Below, one piece after another: positions 46,728 to 54,376 of a stretch of DNA of 64,000 nt. Numbering within the stretch: the first letter of the stretch is position 1; each line of letters begins with the position of its first letter. The stretch lies in contig NZ_BSTX01000005.1 in the NCBI RefSeq assembly GCF_030269765.1, positions 1 to 64,000 of the forward strand. Reading direction: 5' to 3'. A program made the position numbers and the translations under genes. Under the pieces are notes generated by a model. The model did not search any database, was not told where the DNA came from, and saw only the letters and a program-made list of their open reading frames with translations. The stretch comes from Actinorhabdospora filicis. GTDB lineage: Bacteria; Actinomycetota; Actinomycetes; Mycobacteriales; Micromonosporaceae.

Positions 46728-47366
46728 ATGTCCTCCCACACCGAAGAAGTACGCCGCGCCTACGACATCGTCGCCGACTCCTACGGCACGCTGGTCAACG
46801 AGAAGATCGGCATCCTGCCCGTCGAGCGCGCCTCGATGGAGCTGTTCTCCACACTGATCGGCGACGGTCAGGTCGTGGAGGTCGGCTGCGGCACCGGCCG
46901 CGCCTCGGGACGCCTGGACGCGCTCGGGGTCAAGGTCTTCGGCGTCGACCTCTCCCCGGAGATGGTCCGGGTCGCCCGCGGGTACTTCCCGCACCTGCGC
47001 TTCGAGGTCGGCACCATGACCGCGCTGGACATCGAGTCGTCCAGTGTGGACGGCCTGATGGCCTGGTACTCGATCATCCACATCGCACCCGAGGACCTCC
47101 CGGCCGTCGCCGCCGAGTTCGCCCGGGTCGTGCGTCCCGGCGGGCACCTGATGCTCGGCTTCCAGCAGGGCGAGGGCGTGCCCCGCCGCATCGAGGAGGC
47201 CTACGACCACACCGATCTGGGCTACACCTCCTGGCGGCACGACCCCGAGGTGGTCCTGAAGGCCATGCGCGAGGCGGGTTTCGTCGATTACGTGCGGCTC
47301 CGCGAGGAGATGCGCGAACCGAACAAGACGCCGCAGTGCGTCCTGGTGATGGACCGGGTCGCCTAG
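46728..47366 (+). CDS. Class I SAM-dependent methyltransferase
   Basis: A 212-aa methyltransferase. VVEVGCGTGRASGRLDALG (about residues 49-67) is SAM-binding motif I, VFGVDLSPEMV is motif II, and the post-motif region (MAWYSIIHIAPEDLP) is typical of the Methyltransf_11/25 group. TATGAT ends 6 nt before ATG 46728, so the mRNA is likely leaderless. The substrate is unknown. Its stop codon overlaps a relic of the hydrolase 3' end (47363-47395). Confidence 0.87.
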   Translation: MSSHTEEVRRAYDIVADSYGTLVNEKIGILPVERASMELFSTLIGDGQVVEVGCGTGRASGRLDALGVKVFGVDLSPEMVRVARGYFPHLRFEVGTMTALDIESSSVDGLMAWYSIIHIAPEDLPAVAAEFARVVRPGGHLMLGFQQGEGVPRRIEEAYDHTDLGYTSWRHDPEVVLKAMREAGFVDYVRLREEMREPNKTPQCVLVMDRVA

Positions 47367-47395
47367 CCCAGGGCCTTCGCCACGGCTTCAGCGCA
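47363..47395 (-). repeat. Duplicated tail of the alpha/beta hydrolase gene
   Basis: This 33-bp stretch matches 47399-47431, the 3' end of the hydrolase gene, at 27 of 33 positions. Read on the minus strand it encodes AEAVAKALG-stop, compared with AEALAKALG-stop of the gene. It looks like the leftover of a tandem copy. Confidence 0.7.
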
Positions 47396-47398
47396 GTA

Positions 47399-48160
47399 CT
47401 AGCCCAATGCCTTCGCCAGGGCTTCGGCAAACCCGTCCACATTGTCCAGCATGATGTTGTGGTCGCAGTCGGGTACCGCGACGACGTCCACACCGGACGC
47501 CCGCAGCGCGTCCTCGCCCCTCAGCTCACCGTCGGCGGCGGGGTAGACGAACGCGCGCGGGCAGTCCAGGTCCTGCAGGGTCTGCCGCATCGAGGGCAGC
47601 CCGGTGCGCAGGGCCAGCCCGCACGCCGATCGGTACAGCCCCACCGGGTCGGCCATCCGCATCGTGGACGCCCAGTGCGCCCCGGCGCGTCCCAGGACCA
47701 CCTCGCGTCCGCCGTTCAGGAACTCCTCCTCGGTGAAGCCGTAGATCCGCAGCGCGCCGGGCGGGGGCGGCACCTGCGCCGGATCGAGGTTGGCGTCGAC
47801 GGCGACCAGCCGCCGCACCCGCTCGGGATACCGCGCGGCGAACATGATGGCCACCGAGCCGCCCATCGAGTGCCCGATGACGTCGTAGGCGCCCTCCGGC
47901 AGCGCGGCCGCGACCGCGTCGGCGTGGTCCTCGGGGGTGTACCCGAAGTCGCCCGGCGCGTCACTGGCGCCGTGCCCGGGCAGGTCCAGCAGCAGCGAGC
48001 GGTGCCCGGCCAGCAGGGGATGGGCGACGGCCGCGGCGTAGTAGTACGGCGAGCTGGAGCCGAGTCCGTGCAGGTACAGGCGGGGCGCGGGAGCGTCGTC
48101 GCCGGGGATCTCGACGTAGCGGATCGATGAGCCGTCGGGACGGAACGGGATGGCGCGCAT
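47399..48160 (-). CDS. Alpha/beta-fold hydrolase
   Basis: A 253-aa hydrolase. YLHGLGSSSPYY gives the oxyanion hole (about residue 30), GHSMGG the nucleophile elbow (Ser97), and DCDHNIM the catalytic His near residue 233. ATG 48160 is preceded by GAGGAG. Its -10 (TATAGT, minus strand) lies inside the palindromic operator shared with the divergent PadR gene, so it is the likely PadR target. Substrate unknown. A 33-bp duplicate of its tail follows it. Confidence 0.87.
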   Translation of the reverse strand: MRAIPFRPDGSSIRYVEIPGDDAPAPRLYLHGLGSSSPYYYAAAVAHPLLAGHRSLLLDLPGHGASDAPGDFGYTPEDHADAVAAALPEGAYDVIGHSMGGSVAIMFAARYPERVRRLVAVDANLDPAQVPPPPGALRIYGFTEEEFLNGGREVVLGRAGAHWASTMRMADPVGLYRSACGLALRTGLPSMRQTLQDLDCPRAFVYPAADGELRGEDALRASGVDVVAVPDCDHNIMLDNVDGFAEALAKALG

Positions 48161-48195
48161 CGGTGTCTCCTCAGGGGTGGGGTGCTCCGGGGACT

Positions 48196-48234
48196 ATACC
48201 TAGATCACTAGGTATCTCGTCAAGGGGGTATCGT
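48196..48234. promoter_or_regulatory. PadR operator and divergent promoters
   Basis: ATACCTAG-ATCA-CTAGGTAT (48196-48215) is a perfect 8-bp-arm palindrome. On the minus strand it contains TATAGT (48198-48193 region) for the hydrolase; on the plus strand TATCGT (48229-48234) ends 6 nt before the PadR ATG. It is a strong candidate for PadR self- and target control. Confidence 0.7.
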
Positions 48235-48240
48235 GAGCCC

Positions 48241-48765
48241 ATGCTGGAACTCGCCGCCCTCGGCTTCCTCTACGACGAGCGCCTGCACGGCTACGAGCTG
48301 CGCAAGAAGATCGCCGCCCTCACCGGGCACGTCCGCCCCATCGCCGACGGAACCCTGTACCCGCTGCTGAAGCGCCTGGAGGCCGCCGGTTACCTGGAGC
48401 GCGAGCTCGAACCCGGCCAGGTCGCCGCCCCGCGGCACATGCTCGTGCTGACCGCCAAGGGCCGCGCCGAGCTGTTCCAGCGGCTGCGCAGGCCCGACGA
48501 GCTGTTCATCACCGACGAGAACCGCTGGTTCACCGTGCTGGCCTTCCTGCGGCACCTGGACGACCCGGCACAGCAGGCGATGGTCCTGCGGCGGCGGCTG
48601 ACCTTCCTGACGCAGCCCGCCTCGTTCTTCTGGGACGGCGACCGGCCCCTGCGCGCCGGGGACTTCGACGACCCCTTCCGGCGCGGGCTGTTCACCATCG
48701 CCACCGCCACCAGCCGCACCGAGATCGCCTGGCTGCGCGAGACCCTGGCCGAGCTGGCGGGCTAG
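48241..48765 (+). CDS. PadR-family transcriptional regulator
   Basis: A 174-aa PadR regulator of the Vir-like subtype. The N-terminal winged helix is LGFLYDERLHGYELRKKIAALTGHVRPIADGTLYPLLKRLEAAGYLERE (about residues 7-55), and the C-terminus is helical. ATG 48241 is supported by the leaderless TATCGT-N6 layout. It is divergent from the alpha/beta hydrolase across a perfect palindrome. After the TAG stop the same frame stays open for about 100 codons, with no start of its own until 48862. Confidence 0.87.
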   Translation: MLELAALGFLYDERLHGYELRKKIAALTGHVRPIADGTLYPLLKRLEAAGYLERELEPGQVAAPRHMLVLTAKGRAELFQRLRRPDELFITDENRWFTVLAFLRHLDDPAQQAMVLRRRLTFLTQPASFFWDGDRPLRAGDFDDPFRRGLFTIATATSRTEIAWLRETLAELAG

Positions 48766-49075
48766 CCCGCCTCCTCCACCACAACCGGGGATGAGGCTCC
48801 CGTCGAAGCGCCGCTGCCCATCGATCGGCCCACCCGGACCGTCCTCACCGGGCCGCACCCGGTGGAAGCGGAAGGCGCCGCCGTACTGCCCGCCCCGACG
48901 CAGCACCGCACCGGACGGACCCCCACCGGCCCGCGCACGCCCGGCCCGAGCGCGAGCCCCGGCGCCGGGCCCAGCCCGTCCAGCGGGCCGAGTGACGCCA
49001 CCGCCGTGTCGTTCACACGAACGGAAAGCACGCGCGCATCGTCCGAGACCGGTGTGCCCGCGCGCGACCCCGCGC
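48766..49075. other. 310-bp gap, possible coding relic
   Basis: In the frame of the PadR gene the region reads as Pro/Ser/Thr/Gly-rich (SPSSGPSDATAVSF) without a stop, much like an extracellular linker. A minus-strand 89-codon frame (49031-48762) is Gly/Val/Ser-rich. Neither has a convincing start or ribosome site. It could be a remnant or a chance opening in high-GC sequence. Confidence 0.4.
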
Positions 49076-49369
49076 TCAGCTCACGCCGGCCAGCACCTCC
49101 TCGATGCGCGCGGCCAGGTCGAGGTCCCTCGCCGTCACCCCGCCCGCCGAATGCGTGGAGCAGCGGAAGGTCAGGGTGCGCCAGCGGATGTCGATGTCGG
49201 GGTGGTGGTCGAGCTGCTCGGCGATGGCCGCCACCCGGTCGACCACCGCGATCGCGGTGGCGAAGCCGGGCAGCTCGGCCGTCCGCTCGATGCCCTCGCC
49301 GTCGCCGCTCCAGCCGGGGAGCCGCTTCAGCGCTTCGGTGAGTTCCTCAGGTGCCAGAATGCCGCTCAT
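49076..49369 (-). CDS. 4a-hydroxytetrahydrobiopterin dehydratase (PCD/DCoH)
   Basis: A 97-aa pterin-4a-carbinolamine dehydratase. LDHHPDIDIRWRTLTFRCSTHSAGGVTARDLDLA (about residues 53-86) includes the HHP and later His of the active site. It recycles the pterin cofactor after aromatic amino-acid hydroxylation, although no hydroxylase is nearby. TATGGT ends 6 nt before ATG 49369, a leaderless pattern. Length is normal. Confidence 0.9.
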   Translation of the reverse strand: MSGILAPEELTEALKRLPGWSGDGEGIERTAELPGFATAIAVVDRVAAIAEQLDHHPDIDIRWRTLTFRCSTHSAGGVTARDLDLAARIEEVLAGVS

Positions 49370-49401
49370 GACCCGACCATATGGGACGGGTGCGACAAAA
49401 G

Positions 49402-50058
49402 CTATCCCGGCGACCGTCGGACGGGGTCGTAGGTGCCCTTGGGCGCCGAGGACAGCACCGAACCGGCGGTGGCCAGCAGCTGGTCCAGGGCCCGGTCGAC
49501 CTCCGCGCGCCACGACAGGGCGGTGCGCAGCTCCAGCCGCAGCCGCGGGTAGTGCGGGTCGGCGCGGACGGTCTTGAAGCCCACCGAGCGCAGGAAGTCG
49601 GCCGGGGCCACGCACGCGTGCTCCTCGCCGCGCTGGTCGCCGAAGACCTCGATGGCCTTGATGCCGCGCTTGGCCAGGTCCTTCGCCGCCGCCTGGAGCA
49701 GCTCGCGGCCGAGCCCGCGTCCGGCGTACTCGGGCAGGACGTGCGCGGTGGTCAGCAGGACCGCGTCGGCCGAGACGGGCGCGGACGGGAACGCCGCCGC
49801 GCGCGGCACGTAGGACGGCGGCGCGTACAGCACGAAACCGACCGGTGTGTCGCCCTCGTAGGCGACCCGGCCGCACGCCCCCCATTCCAGGAGGGCCGCC
49901 GAGACCCACAATTCCTTCTCGAAACCGGCGTCGCCACCATCGCAGGCCTGCTCGGCGGCGACGGGGTCGAGCTCCCAGAAGACGCAGCCACGGCAGCGGC
50001 GCGGCAGGTCCTCAAGCACATCGAGCGTCAAGCTCACTATTCGGCGTGACATCGTCAC
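49402..50058 (-). CDS. GNAT-family acetyltransferase of the origin-proximal type
   Basis: A 218-aa GNAT protein. The acetyl-CoA motif is seen at TTAHVLPEYAGRGLGRELLQAAAKDL (about residues 103-128). The N-terminal half has a Cys pair (CRGCVFWEL) that is typical of the group found beside the parAB region of actinomycetes, as far as I recall. The GTG start at 50058 has an ATG two codons later. Substrate unknown. It is divergent from the aminotransferase gene. Confidence 0.83.
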   Translation of the reverse strand: MTMSRRIVSLTLDVLEDLPRRCRGCVFWELDPVAAEQACDGGDAGFEKELWVSAALLEWGACGRVAYEGDTPVGFVLYAPPSYVPRAAAFPSAPVSADAVLLTTAHVLPEYAGRGLGRELLQAAAKDLAKRGIKAIEVFGDQRGEEHACVAPADFLRSVGFKTVRADPHYPRLRLELRTALSWRAEVDRALDQLLATAGSVLSSAPKGTYDPVRRSPG

Positions 50059-50086
50059 CTATGGTATTCGCTGATCCGCCGGTAAC

Positions 50087-51394
50087 ATGGCAGATCTCTA
50101 CGCCCGCGCAGGAGGTGCCGTGTCAGGTACGACGCTCGACGATTACACGGATAGGTACGCGCAGCGGGTCCACGGCATGGCACAGAGCGAGATCCGCGCT
50201 CTGTTCTCCGTCGCCAGTCGACCCGAAGTCGTGTCACTCGCGGGCGGGAATCCTTACACCGCAGCACTTCCGCTCGGTGACGTCGGCGAGATGTTCGCCG
50301 AGATGCTGGCCACCGACGGCGCCAAGGCGCTGCTCTACGGCCCCGGTCAGGGCGACGTCGCCCTCCGCGAGGCCATCTGCATGGTCATGGCCGATTCCGG
50401 CATCGACCTGTCCTCCGGCGCGTCGCCGGACGACGTGGTCGTCACCGTCGGCGCCCAGCAGGCCCTCGACCTGCTCACCCGGGTCTTCTGCGACCCCGGT
50501 GACGTCGTCATCGCCGAGGGACCCACCTACGTCGGCGCGCTCGGGGTGTTCCAGGCCGCGCAGTGCCAGGTCGTGCACGTCCCCGTCGACGACGAGGGCC
50601 TCATCCCCGAGGCCCTGGAGGAGACCCTGGCGGTCCTGGCGAAGGCCGGGAAGCGCCCCAAGTTCCTCTACACCGTCCCCACGTACCAGAACCCGACCGG
50701 CGTCACCCTCACCGAGGCGCGGCGCGAGCGCGTCCTGGACATCTGCGAGGCCGCGGACCTGCTCGTCGTCGAGGACGACCCGTACGGCGCCCTCGGCTTC
50801 GAGGGCCAGCCGCCGCGTCCGCTGCGCGCACGCCGCCGCTCCGGCATCTTCTACGTCGGCACGTTCTCCAAGACCTTCGCCGCCGGGTTGCGCGTGGGCT
50901 GGGTGCTGGCGCCGCCGGCCGTCCGCGACAAGATCGTGCTGGCCACCGAGGCCGCGATCCTGTGCCCGAGCGCCCTGGCGCAGGGCGCGGTGGTGCGCTA
51001 CCTGACGGCGATGCCGTGGCGCGAGCAGGTGAAGACCTTCCGCGAGCTCTACGCCTCTCGCCGCGACGCCCTCCTGTCGGCGCTGACCGACTACATGCCC
51101 GCCGGGATGCGCTGGACGAAGCCCGGCGGCGGCCTGTTCGTGTGGGCCGAGCTGCCCGAGGGCCTCGACTCCAAGGCGATGCTGCCGCGCGCGCTCCAGC
51201 AGCGCGTCGCCTACGTCCCCGGCACCGGCTTCTACGCCGACGGTTCGGGACGCGGCCAGATGCGCCTCAACTTCTCCTTCCCACCGGCCGACCGCATTCG
51301 CGAGGGGGTGCGTAGGCTCGCCGACGTGATCAGCGAGCAGTCCGCGCTCTCCCAGACCTTCGAGGGCGCCGCACCGAGGACGGACGACGCATGA
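50087..51394 (+). CDS. PLP-dependent aminotransferase (class I/II, 2-aminoadipate type)
   Basis: A 435-aa fold-type I aminotransferase. YGPGQGDVALREAI starts the cofactor domain, YTVPTYQNPTGVTL and VVEDDPYGAL carry the PLP-binding Asn and Asp, and GTFSKTFAAGLRVGW holds the Schiff-base Lys (about residue 263). It resembles LysN/2-aminoadipate and MocR-type aminotransferase domains without a DNA-binding part. Starts at ATG 50087 or GTG 50120 are both possible. It overlaps the Ddl-like gene by 4 bp (ATGA), so they work as a pair, perhaps in amino-acid or cell-wall precursor supply. Confidence 0.87.
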   Translation: MADLYARAGGAVSGTTLDDYTDRYAQRVHGMAQSEIRALFSVASRPEVVSLAGGNPYTAALPLGDVGEMFAEMLATDGAKALLYGPGQGDVALREAICMVMADSGIDLSSGASPDDVVVTVGAQQALDLLTRVFCDPGDVVIAEGPTYVGALGVFQAAQCQVVHVPVDDEGLIPEALEETLAVLAKAGKRPKFLYTVPTYQNPTGVTLTEARRERVLDICEAADLLVVEDDPYGALGFEGQPPRPLRARRRSGIFYVGTFSKTFAAGLRVGWVLAPPAVRDKIVLATEAAILCPSALAQGAVVRYLTAMPWREQVKTFRELYASRRDALLSALTDYMPAGMRWTKPGGGLFVWAELPEGLDSKAMLPRALQQRVAYVPGTGFYADGSGRGQMRLNFSFPPADRIREGVRRLADVISEQSALSQTFEGAAPRTDDA

Positions 51395-52362
51395 CCGGCG
51401 AACCCGCCGCAGCACTGGCCGACGCGCGAGTACTCATCCTCGCCGGCGGCCTTTCCTACGAGAGGGACGTGTCCCTGCGCTCGGGGCGCCGCATCGCCGA
51501 CGCCCTGGGCGAACTCGGCGTCCACGCCGAACTGGCCGATGTGGACGCGTCCCTGCTGTCCTCGCTGGCCAAGGACCCGCCGGAGGCCGTGGTCTTCGCG
51601 CTGCACGGCGCGCCCGGTGAGGACGGCTCGCTGCGGGGCGTCCTGGAGCTCCTGGGCGTCCCCTACGTCGGGCCCTCGGCGACCTCAGCCCGCCGTGCCT
51701 GGGACAAGCCCGGCGCGAAGACGCTGCTGCGCGAGGCCGGTCTGGCCACCCCCGACTGGATCGCGCTACCCCGCGAGACCTTCTCCGACCTGGGCGCGGC
51801 GGCGCTGCTGGACCGCATCGCCCAGCGCATGGGCCTCCCGCTCGTGGTGAAGCCCTCGCAGGGCGGCTCGGGCCTCGGCGTCCAGCGCGTCACCGACGCC
51901 GCGGACCTCCCGGCGGCGATGATGGCGGCGTTCGCCTACGGCGACGTGGCCCTCATCGAGCGGTTCGTGCCCGGCGTGGACGTCGCGGTCAGCATCGTCG
52001 ACCTCGGCGAGGGGCCCGTGGCCCTGCCCGCCGTGGAGATCGCGCCCAAGGGCGGCGAGTACGACTACGTGGCCCGCTACAACGCCGGCGCCACCACCTG
52101 GCACTGCCCCGCGCGCCTGTCGGACGAGGTGGCCGCCCGCGTCGCCGAGGTCGCCGTCGCGGCCCACACCGCGCTGAACCTGGGCGACCTGTCCCGCGTC
52201 GACCTCATGGTCGCCGAGGACGGCACGCCCTGGTTCCTGGAGGCGAACGTCGCGCCCGGCATGACCGAGACCTCGCTGCTTCCCCACGCCGCCCGCGCGG
52301 CCGGGATCGGTCTCGGCCAGCTACTGGCGTCCCTCGTCGAGCGGGCGATCAAGCGTCATTGA
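51391..52362 (+). CDS. D-alanine-D-alanine ligase-like ATP-grasp enzyme
   Basis: A 323-aa ATP-grasp ligase. LILAGGLSYERDVSLRSGRR (about residues 15-34) matches the N-terminal Ddl motif, LHGAPGEDGSLRGVLELLGVPYVG (about 71-94) the second, and the ATP-grasp core ends LEANVAPGMTETSLLPHAA (about 288-306). It probably joins D-Ala or a similar amino acid in wall synthesis, or makes another dipeptide. Coupling to the aminotransferase (ATGA) is typical of this origin-proximal pair. The 3' end overlaps the HIT-like gene by 14 bp. Confidence 0.85.
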   Translation: MTGEPAAALADARVLILAGGLSYERDVSLRSGRRIADALGELGVHAELADVDASLLSSLAKDPPEAVVFALHGAPGEDGSLRGVLELLGVPYVGPSATSARRAWDKPGAKTLLREAGLATPDWIALPRETFSDLGAAALLDRIAQRMGLPLVVKPSQGGSGLGVQRVTDAADLPAAMMAAFAYGDVALIERFVPGVDVAVSIVDLGEGPVALPAVEIAPKGGEYDYVARYNAGATTWHCPARLSDEVAARVAEVAVAAHTALNLGDLSRVDLMVAEDGTPWFLEANVAPGMTETSLLPHAARAAGIGLGQLLASLVERAIKRH

Positions 52363-52891
52363 GGTAGGCGGCGAGGAACTCCAGGTCCTCCCGCCACTTC
52401 CGCTCGTCCACCGGCGGCAGGATGTCGTCCCACATCGTCATGAACGGCCCCCGCAGGTGCAGGGCGCCGTACGGGCGCGCCAGGAACCACACCTGGAGGT
52501 GCGCCGCCGAGTCGCCCCACCGCGCCACGTGGACGCGCGCGACGCCGTCCAGCGAGCGGATCGCCCGCTCCAGCCGCACGGTCAGCACGCCGAGTTCGGC
52601 AGCGTGCATCGTCGACAGGTCACCGAGATCGAGGTGGCTGCGGGTTTCGAGGATGAGGACCATCGGCAGCCCGCCGGGCTTCGGCAGGGCCTTGACCCGC
52701 CACCGGTCGTCGGTCCACAGGTAGTCGGCGTCGCCCGCGGCGCAGGACGGGCAGTCGGCCGGGTCCTCACCGCGTCTGGGCGGCTCGACCGCCGCGGACG
52801 CCTCGAAGGGTTTCAGCCGGATCTCGCCGGTGAACGGGAAGGACGGCCACTGCACGAAGTCTGGAAGTTTGGAGCGCTCTACCCCTGCCAC
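52349..52891 (-). CDS. HIT-like (galT/HIT fold) protein with degenerate catalytic motif
   Basis: A 180-aa protein with the HIT-fold plan: a CPSC motif at about residue 47 (possible zinc site with later His), ILETRSHLDLGDLS mid-protein and the catalytic region AAHLQVWFLARP (about residues 131-142). True HIT hydrolases carry His-x-His-x-His; only the first His is kept here, so nucleotide hydrolysis is doubtful. GTG 52891 has TACGGT 6 nt before it (leaderless). It converges on the Ddl-like gene with a 14-bp overlap. Confidence 0.78.
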   Translation of the reverse strand: MAGVERSKLPDFVQWPSFPFTGEIRLKPFEASAAVEPPRRGEDPADCPSCAAGDADYLWTDDRWRVKALPKPGGLPMVLILETRSHLDLGDLSTMHAAELGVLTVRLERAIRSLDGVARVHVARWGDSAAHLQVWFLARPYGALHLRGPFMTMWDDILPPVDERKWREDLEFLAAYLNDA

Positions 52892-53116
52892 ACAGGCACC
52901 GTACCGGGCCCGGGCGAGGAGGGACAGGGGTGAAGTGGACGAACCGGGGACCTAAATGGACTCATGCCGGCCGGGAGTCCACCGGGGAGCGCCCGGCCCC
53001 CTGAGAGGCCACGAGAGGGTCCGGGACGGAGGCTTCGTTCGAGTGGAGAGGTGGCCGCCACGAGGGGCCGTACGGGCGTCAGGGCGGGCTGGCGGGGTGG
53101 TCGCCGGACGTCGCAT

Positions 53117-53130
53117 GTTTCACGTGAAAC
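53117..53130. other. parS site 1
   Basis: Perfect 14-bp GTTTCACGTGAAAC, the ParB-binding centromere sequence, in the 330-bp gap between the HIT-like and GNAT genes. The rest of this gap (52892-53223) holds only a downstream hairpin. Confidence 0.93.
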
Positions 53131-53171
53131 ACGGCCCGTCCCGTCGCATGAGCTCGGCCGGACACGCGAAA

Positions 53172-53195
53172 CGGGCCGGGGATCACCCCGGCCCG
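53172..53195 (-). terminator. Hairpin terminator after GNAT gene
   Basis: CGGGCCGGGG-ATCA-CCCCGGCCCG, 10-bp perfect stem downstream (minus strand) of the GNAT stop at 53224. Confidence 0.7.
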
Positions 53196-53223
53196 CTCGT
53201 CGGTCTGCCTCGATGGACGTCGG

Positions 53224-53766
53224 CTACTTCAGCCGACGCCACATGATGATGTCGTCGCGATAATCGCCCGCGCTGATGCGGACCGCCCGCGGCAGCCGGC
53301 CCACCTCCACGAAGCCGTGGCGGAGGTAGAACTCCTCCGCGCCGGTGCCGGTGCGGACCTTCAGGCTGAGCGCCTCAAGGTCGAGCACACTGCGCGCCAC
53401 GGTGTCGACCGCGGCCAGCAGGCGGCCACCGAGCCCGGCGCCCTGCCGGTCGGGATCCACCTGGACGTGCCGGAGAGTACGCCACCCCTGTCGCGGCGGG
53501 CTGTCGTTGGATGCGAGAACGGTCCAGCCGACAATGGTTTCTCCTTCCGTGAGGGCGACGAGTGTGTCGGTGCCGTCGATGACTCGCGAAAGGATGGAAA
53601 CGGTGGTTGGTCGGACCTCTGGCACGGTGACCGGGGCGACGAAGCCCGCGGACCCTCCCGCGTTGGTGACTCGGACCCACAGGTCGGTCAACTCATTGAC
53701 GAGTTCGGCGGTCACGGGAGGATCGACGAGGACGCCTATCTCTCCGGTCAAGGTCGGTGTTGACAC
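53224..53766 (-). CDS. GNAT-family acetyltransferase
   Basis: A 180-aa GNAT enzyme. RHVQVDPDRQGAGLGGRLLAAVD (about residues 98-120) is the acetyl-CoA motif with QxxGxG, and FYLRHGFVEVGRLP the C-terminal strand pair. GTG 53766 starts it. It lies alone between two parS sites. Substrate unknown; the group includes antibiotic-type and ribosomal acetyltransferases. Confidence 0.84.
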   Translation of the reverse strand: MSTPTLTGEIGVLVDPPVTAELVNELTDLWVRVTNAGGSAGFVAPVTVPEVRPTTVSILSRVIDGTDTLVALTEGETIVGWTVLASNDSPPRQGWRTLRHVQVDPDRQGAGLGGRLLAAVDTVARSVLDLEALSLKVRTGTGAEEFYLRHGFVEVGRLPRAVRISAGDYRDDIIMWRRLK

Positions 53767-53924
53767 GCCGTCAAGCGTGACCCATCACCGCCTGTGATGG
53801 AAGCGGCAATCCCACATTCCGGGCAAGATCACAGCTCACACGCCTGGGGAGGGCCGAAAACGGGCCGAGATGTCACCCGGGCGTCATGCGCCGGACGTTC
53901 GGGCGCGAAGCGGGACACCGGACG

Positions 53925-54014
53925 CCCCCGGCACCCCCGGCACCCCCGGCACCCCCGGCACCCCCGGCACCCCCGGCACCCCCGGCACCCCCGGCACCCC
54001 CGGCACCCCCGGCA
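53925..54014. repeat. Ten exact copies of a 9-bp tandem repeat
   Basis: The unit CCCCCGGCA is repeated ten times without change (90 bp), followed by a partial unit. It lies in the 600-bp parS-containing gap between two GNAT genes. Frames through it would encode GVP or HPR repeats, but no supported gene covers it. A slippage-prone VNTR is the simplest reading. Confidence 0.92.
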
Positions 54015-54095
54015 CCCAGGGATCGTGAAGCCTGCTCACGTCCGCCTCGATGAGCCTCGGCCCCTGCCACGCCTTCCGTCTCGGTCCCGTTCGCC

Positions 54096-54109
54096 GTTTC
54101 ACGTGAAAC
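54096..54109. other. parS site 2
   Basis: Perfect GTTTCACGTGAAAC in the 53767-54320 intergenic stretch, 82 bp after the 9-bp tandem repeat. The remaining intergenic sequence shows nothing else I can name. Confidence 0.93.
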
Positions 54110-54320
54110 ATCGCACGGCCCGCCCCACGCCGCCCCACGCCGCCCATCGCACCCACCACCCACCACCGACCGCTGTCGCCTCTCGCCGCTGGGCCACCCG
54201 TCGACTCGGCGCACCGTTCCGCCGAGCTCGGAGCGCCATCTCCGTCCGGCGTGCCATACCTCTTTATCCAGCGCTCAATCCGGAGCTCCATCCACCACCC
54301 TCCGCCCACCCCATGCGCGG

Positions 54321-54361
54321 CGGTGGGCACCGCCTCCCACGAAAGGAGGCGGTGCCCACCG
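54321..54361 (-). terminator. 17-bp hairpin abutting a parS site
   Basis: CGGTGGGCACCGCCTCC pairs perfectly with GGAGGCGGTGCCCACCG around a 7-nt loop. On the minus strand it follows the GNAT gene stop and parS 3 (starts 1 bp away). Confidence 0.75.
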
Positions 54362-54362
54362 T

Positions 54363-54376
54363 GTTTCACGTGAAAC
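54363..54376. other. parS site 3 (overlaps GNAT 3' end)
   Basis: Perfect GTTTCACGTGAAAC. It overlaps the last codons of the GNAT gene on the minus strand, so the site supplies the final residues HRFT and stop, and it abuts the terminator hairpin. Confidence 0.93.

Noticed and set aside
53925-54014. CRISPR array
   Set aside because: The repeat unit is 9 bp with no spacers; no cas genes are present in the window.
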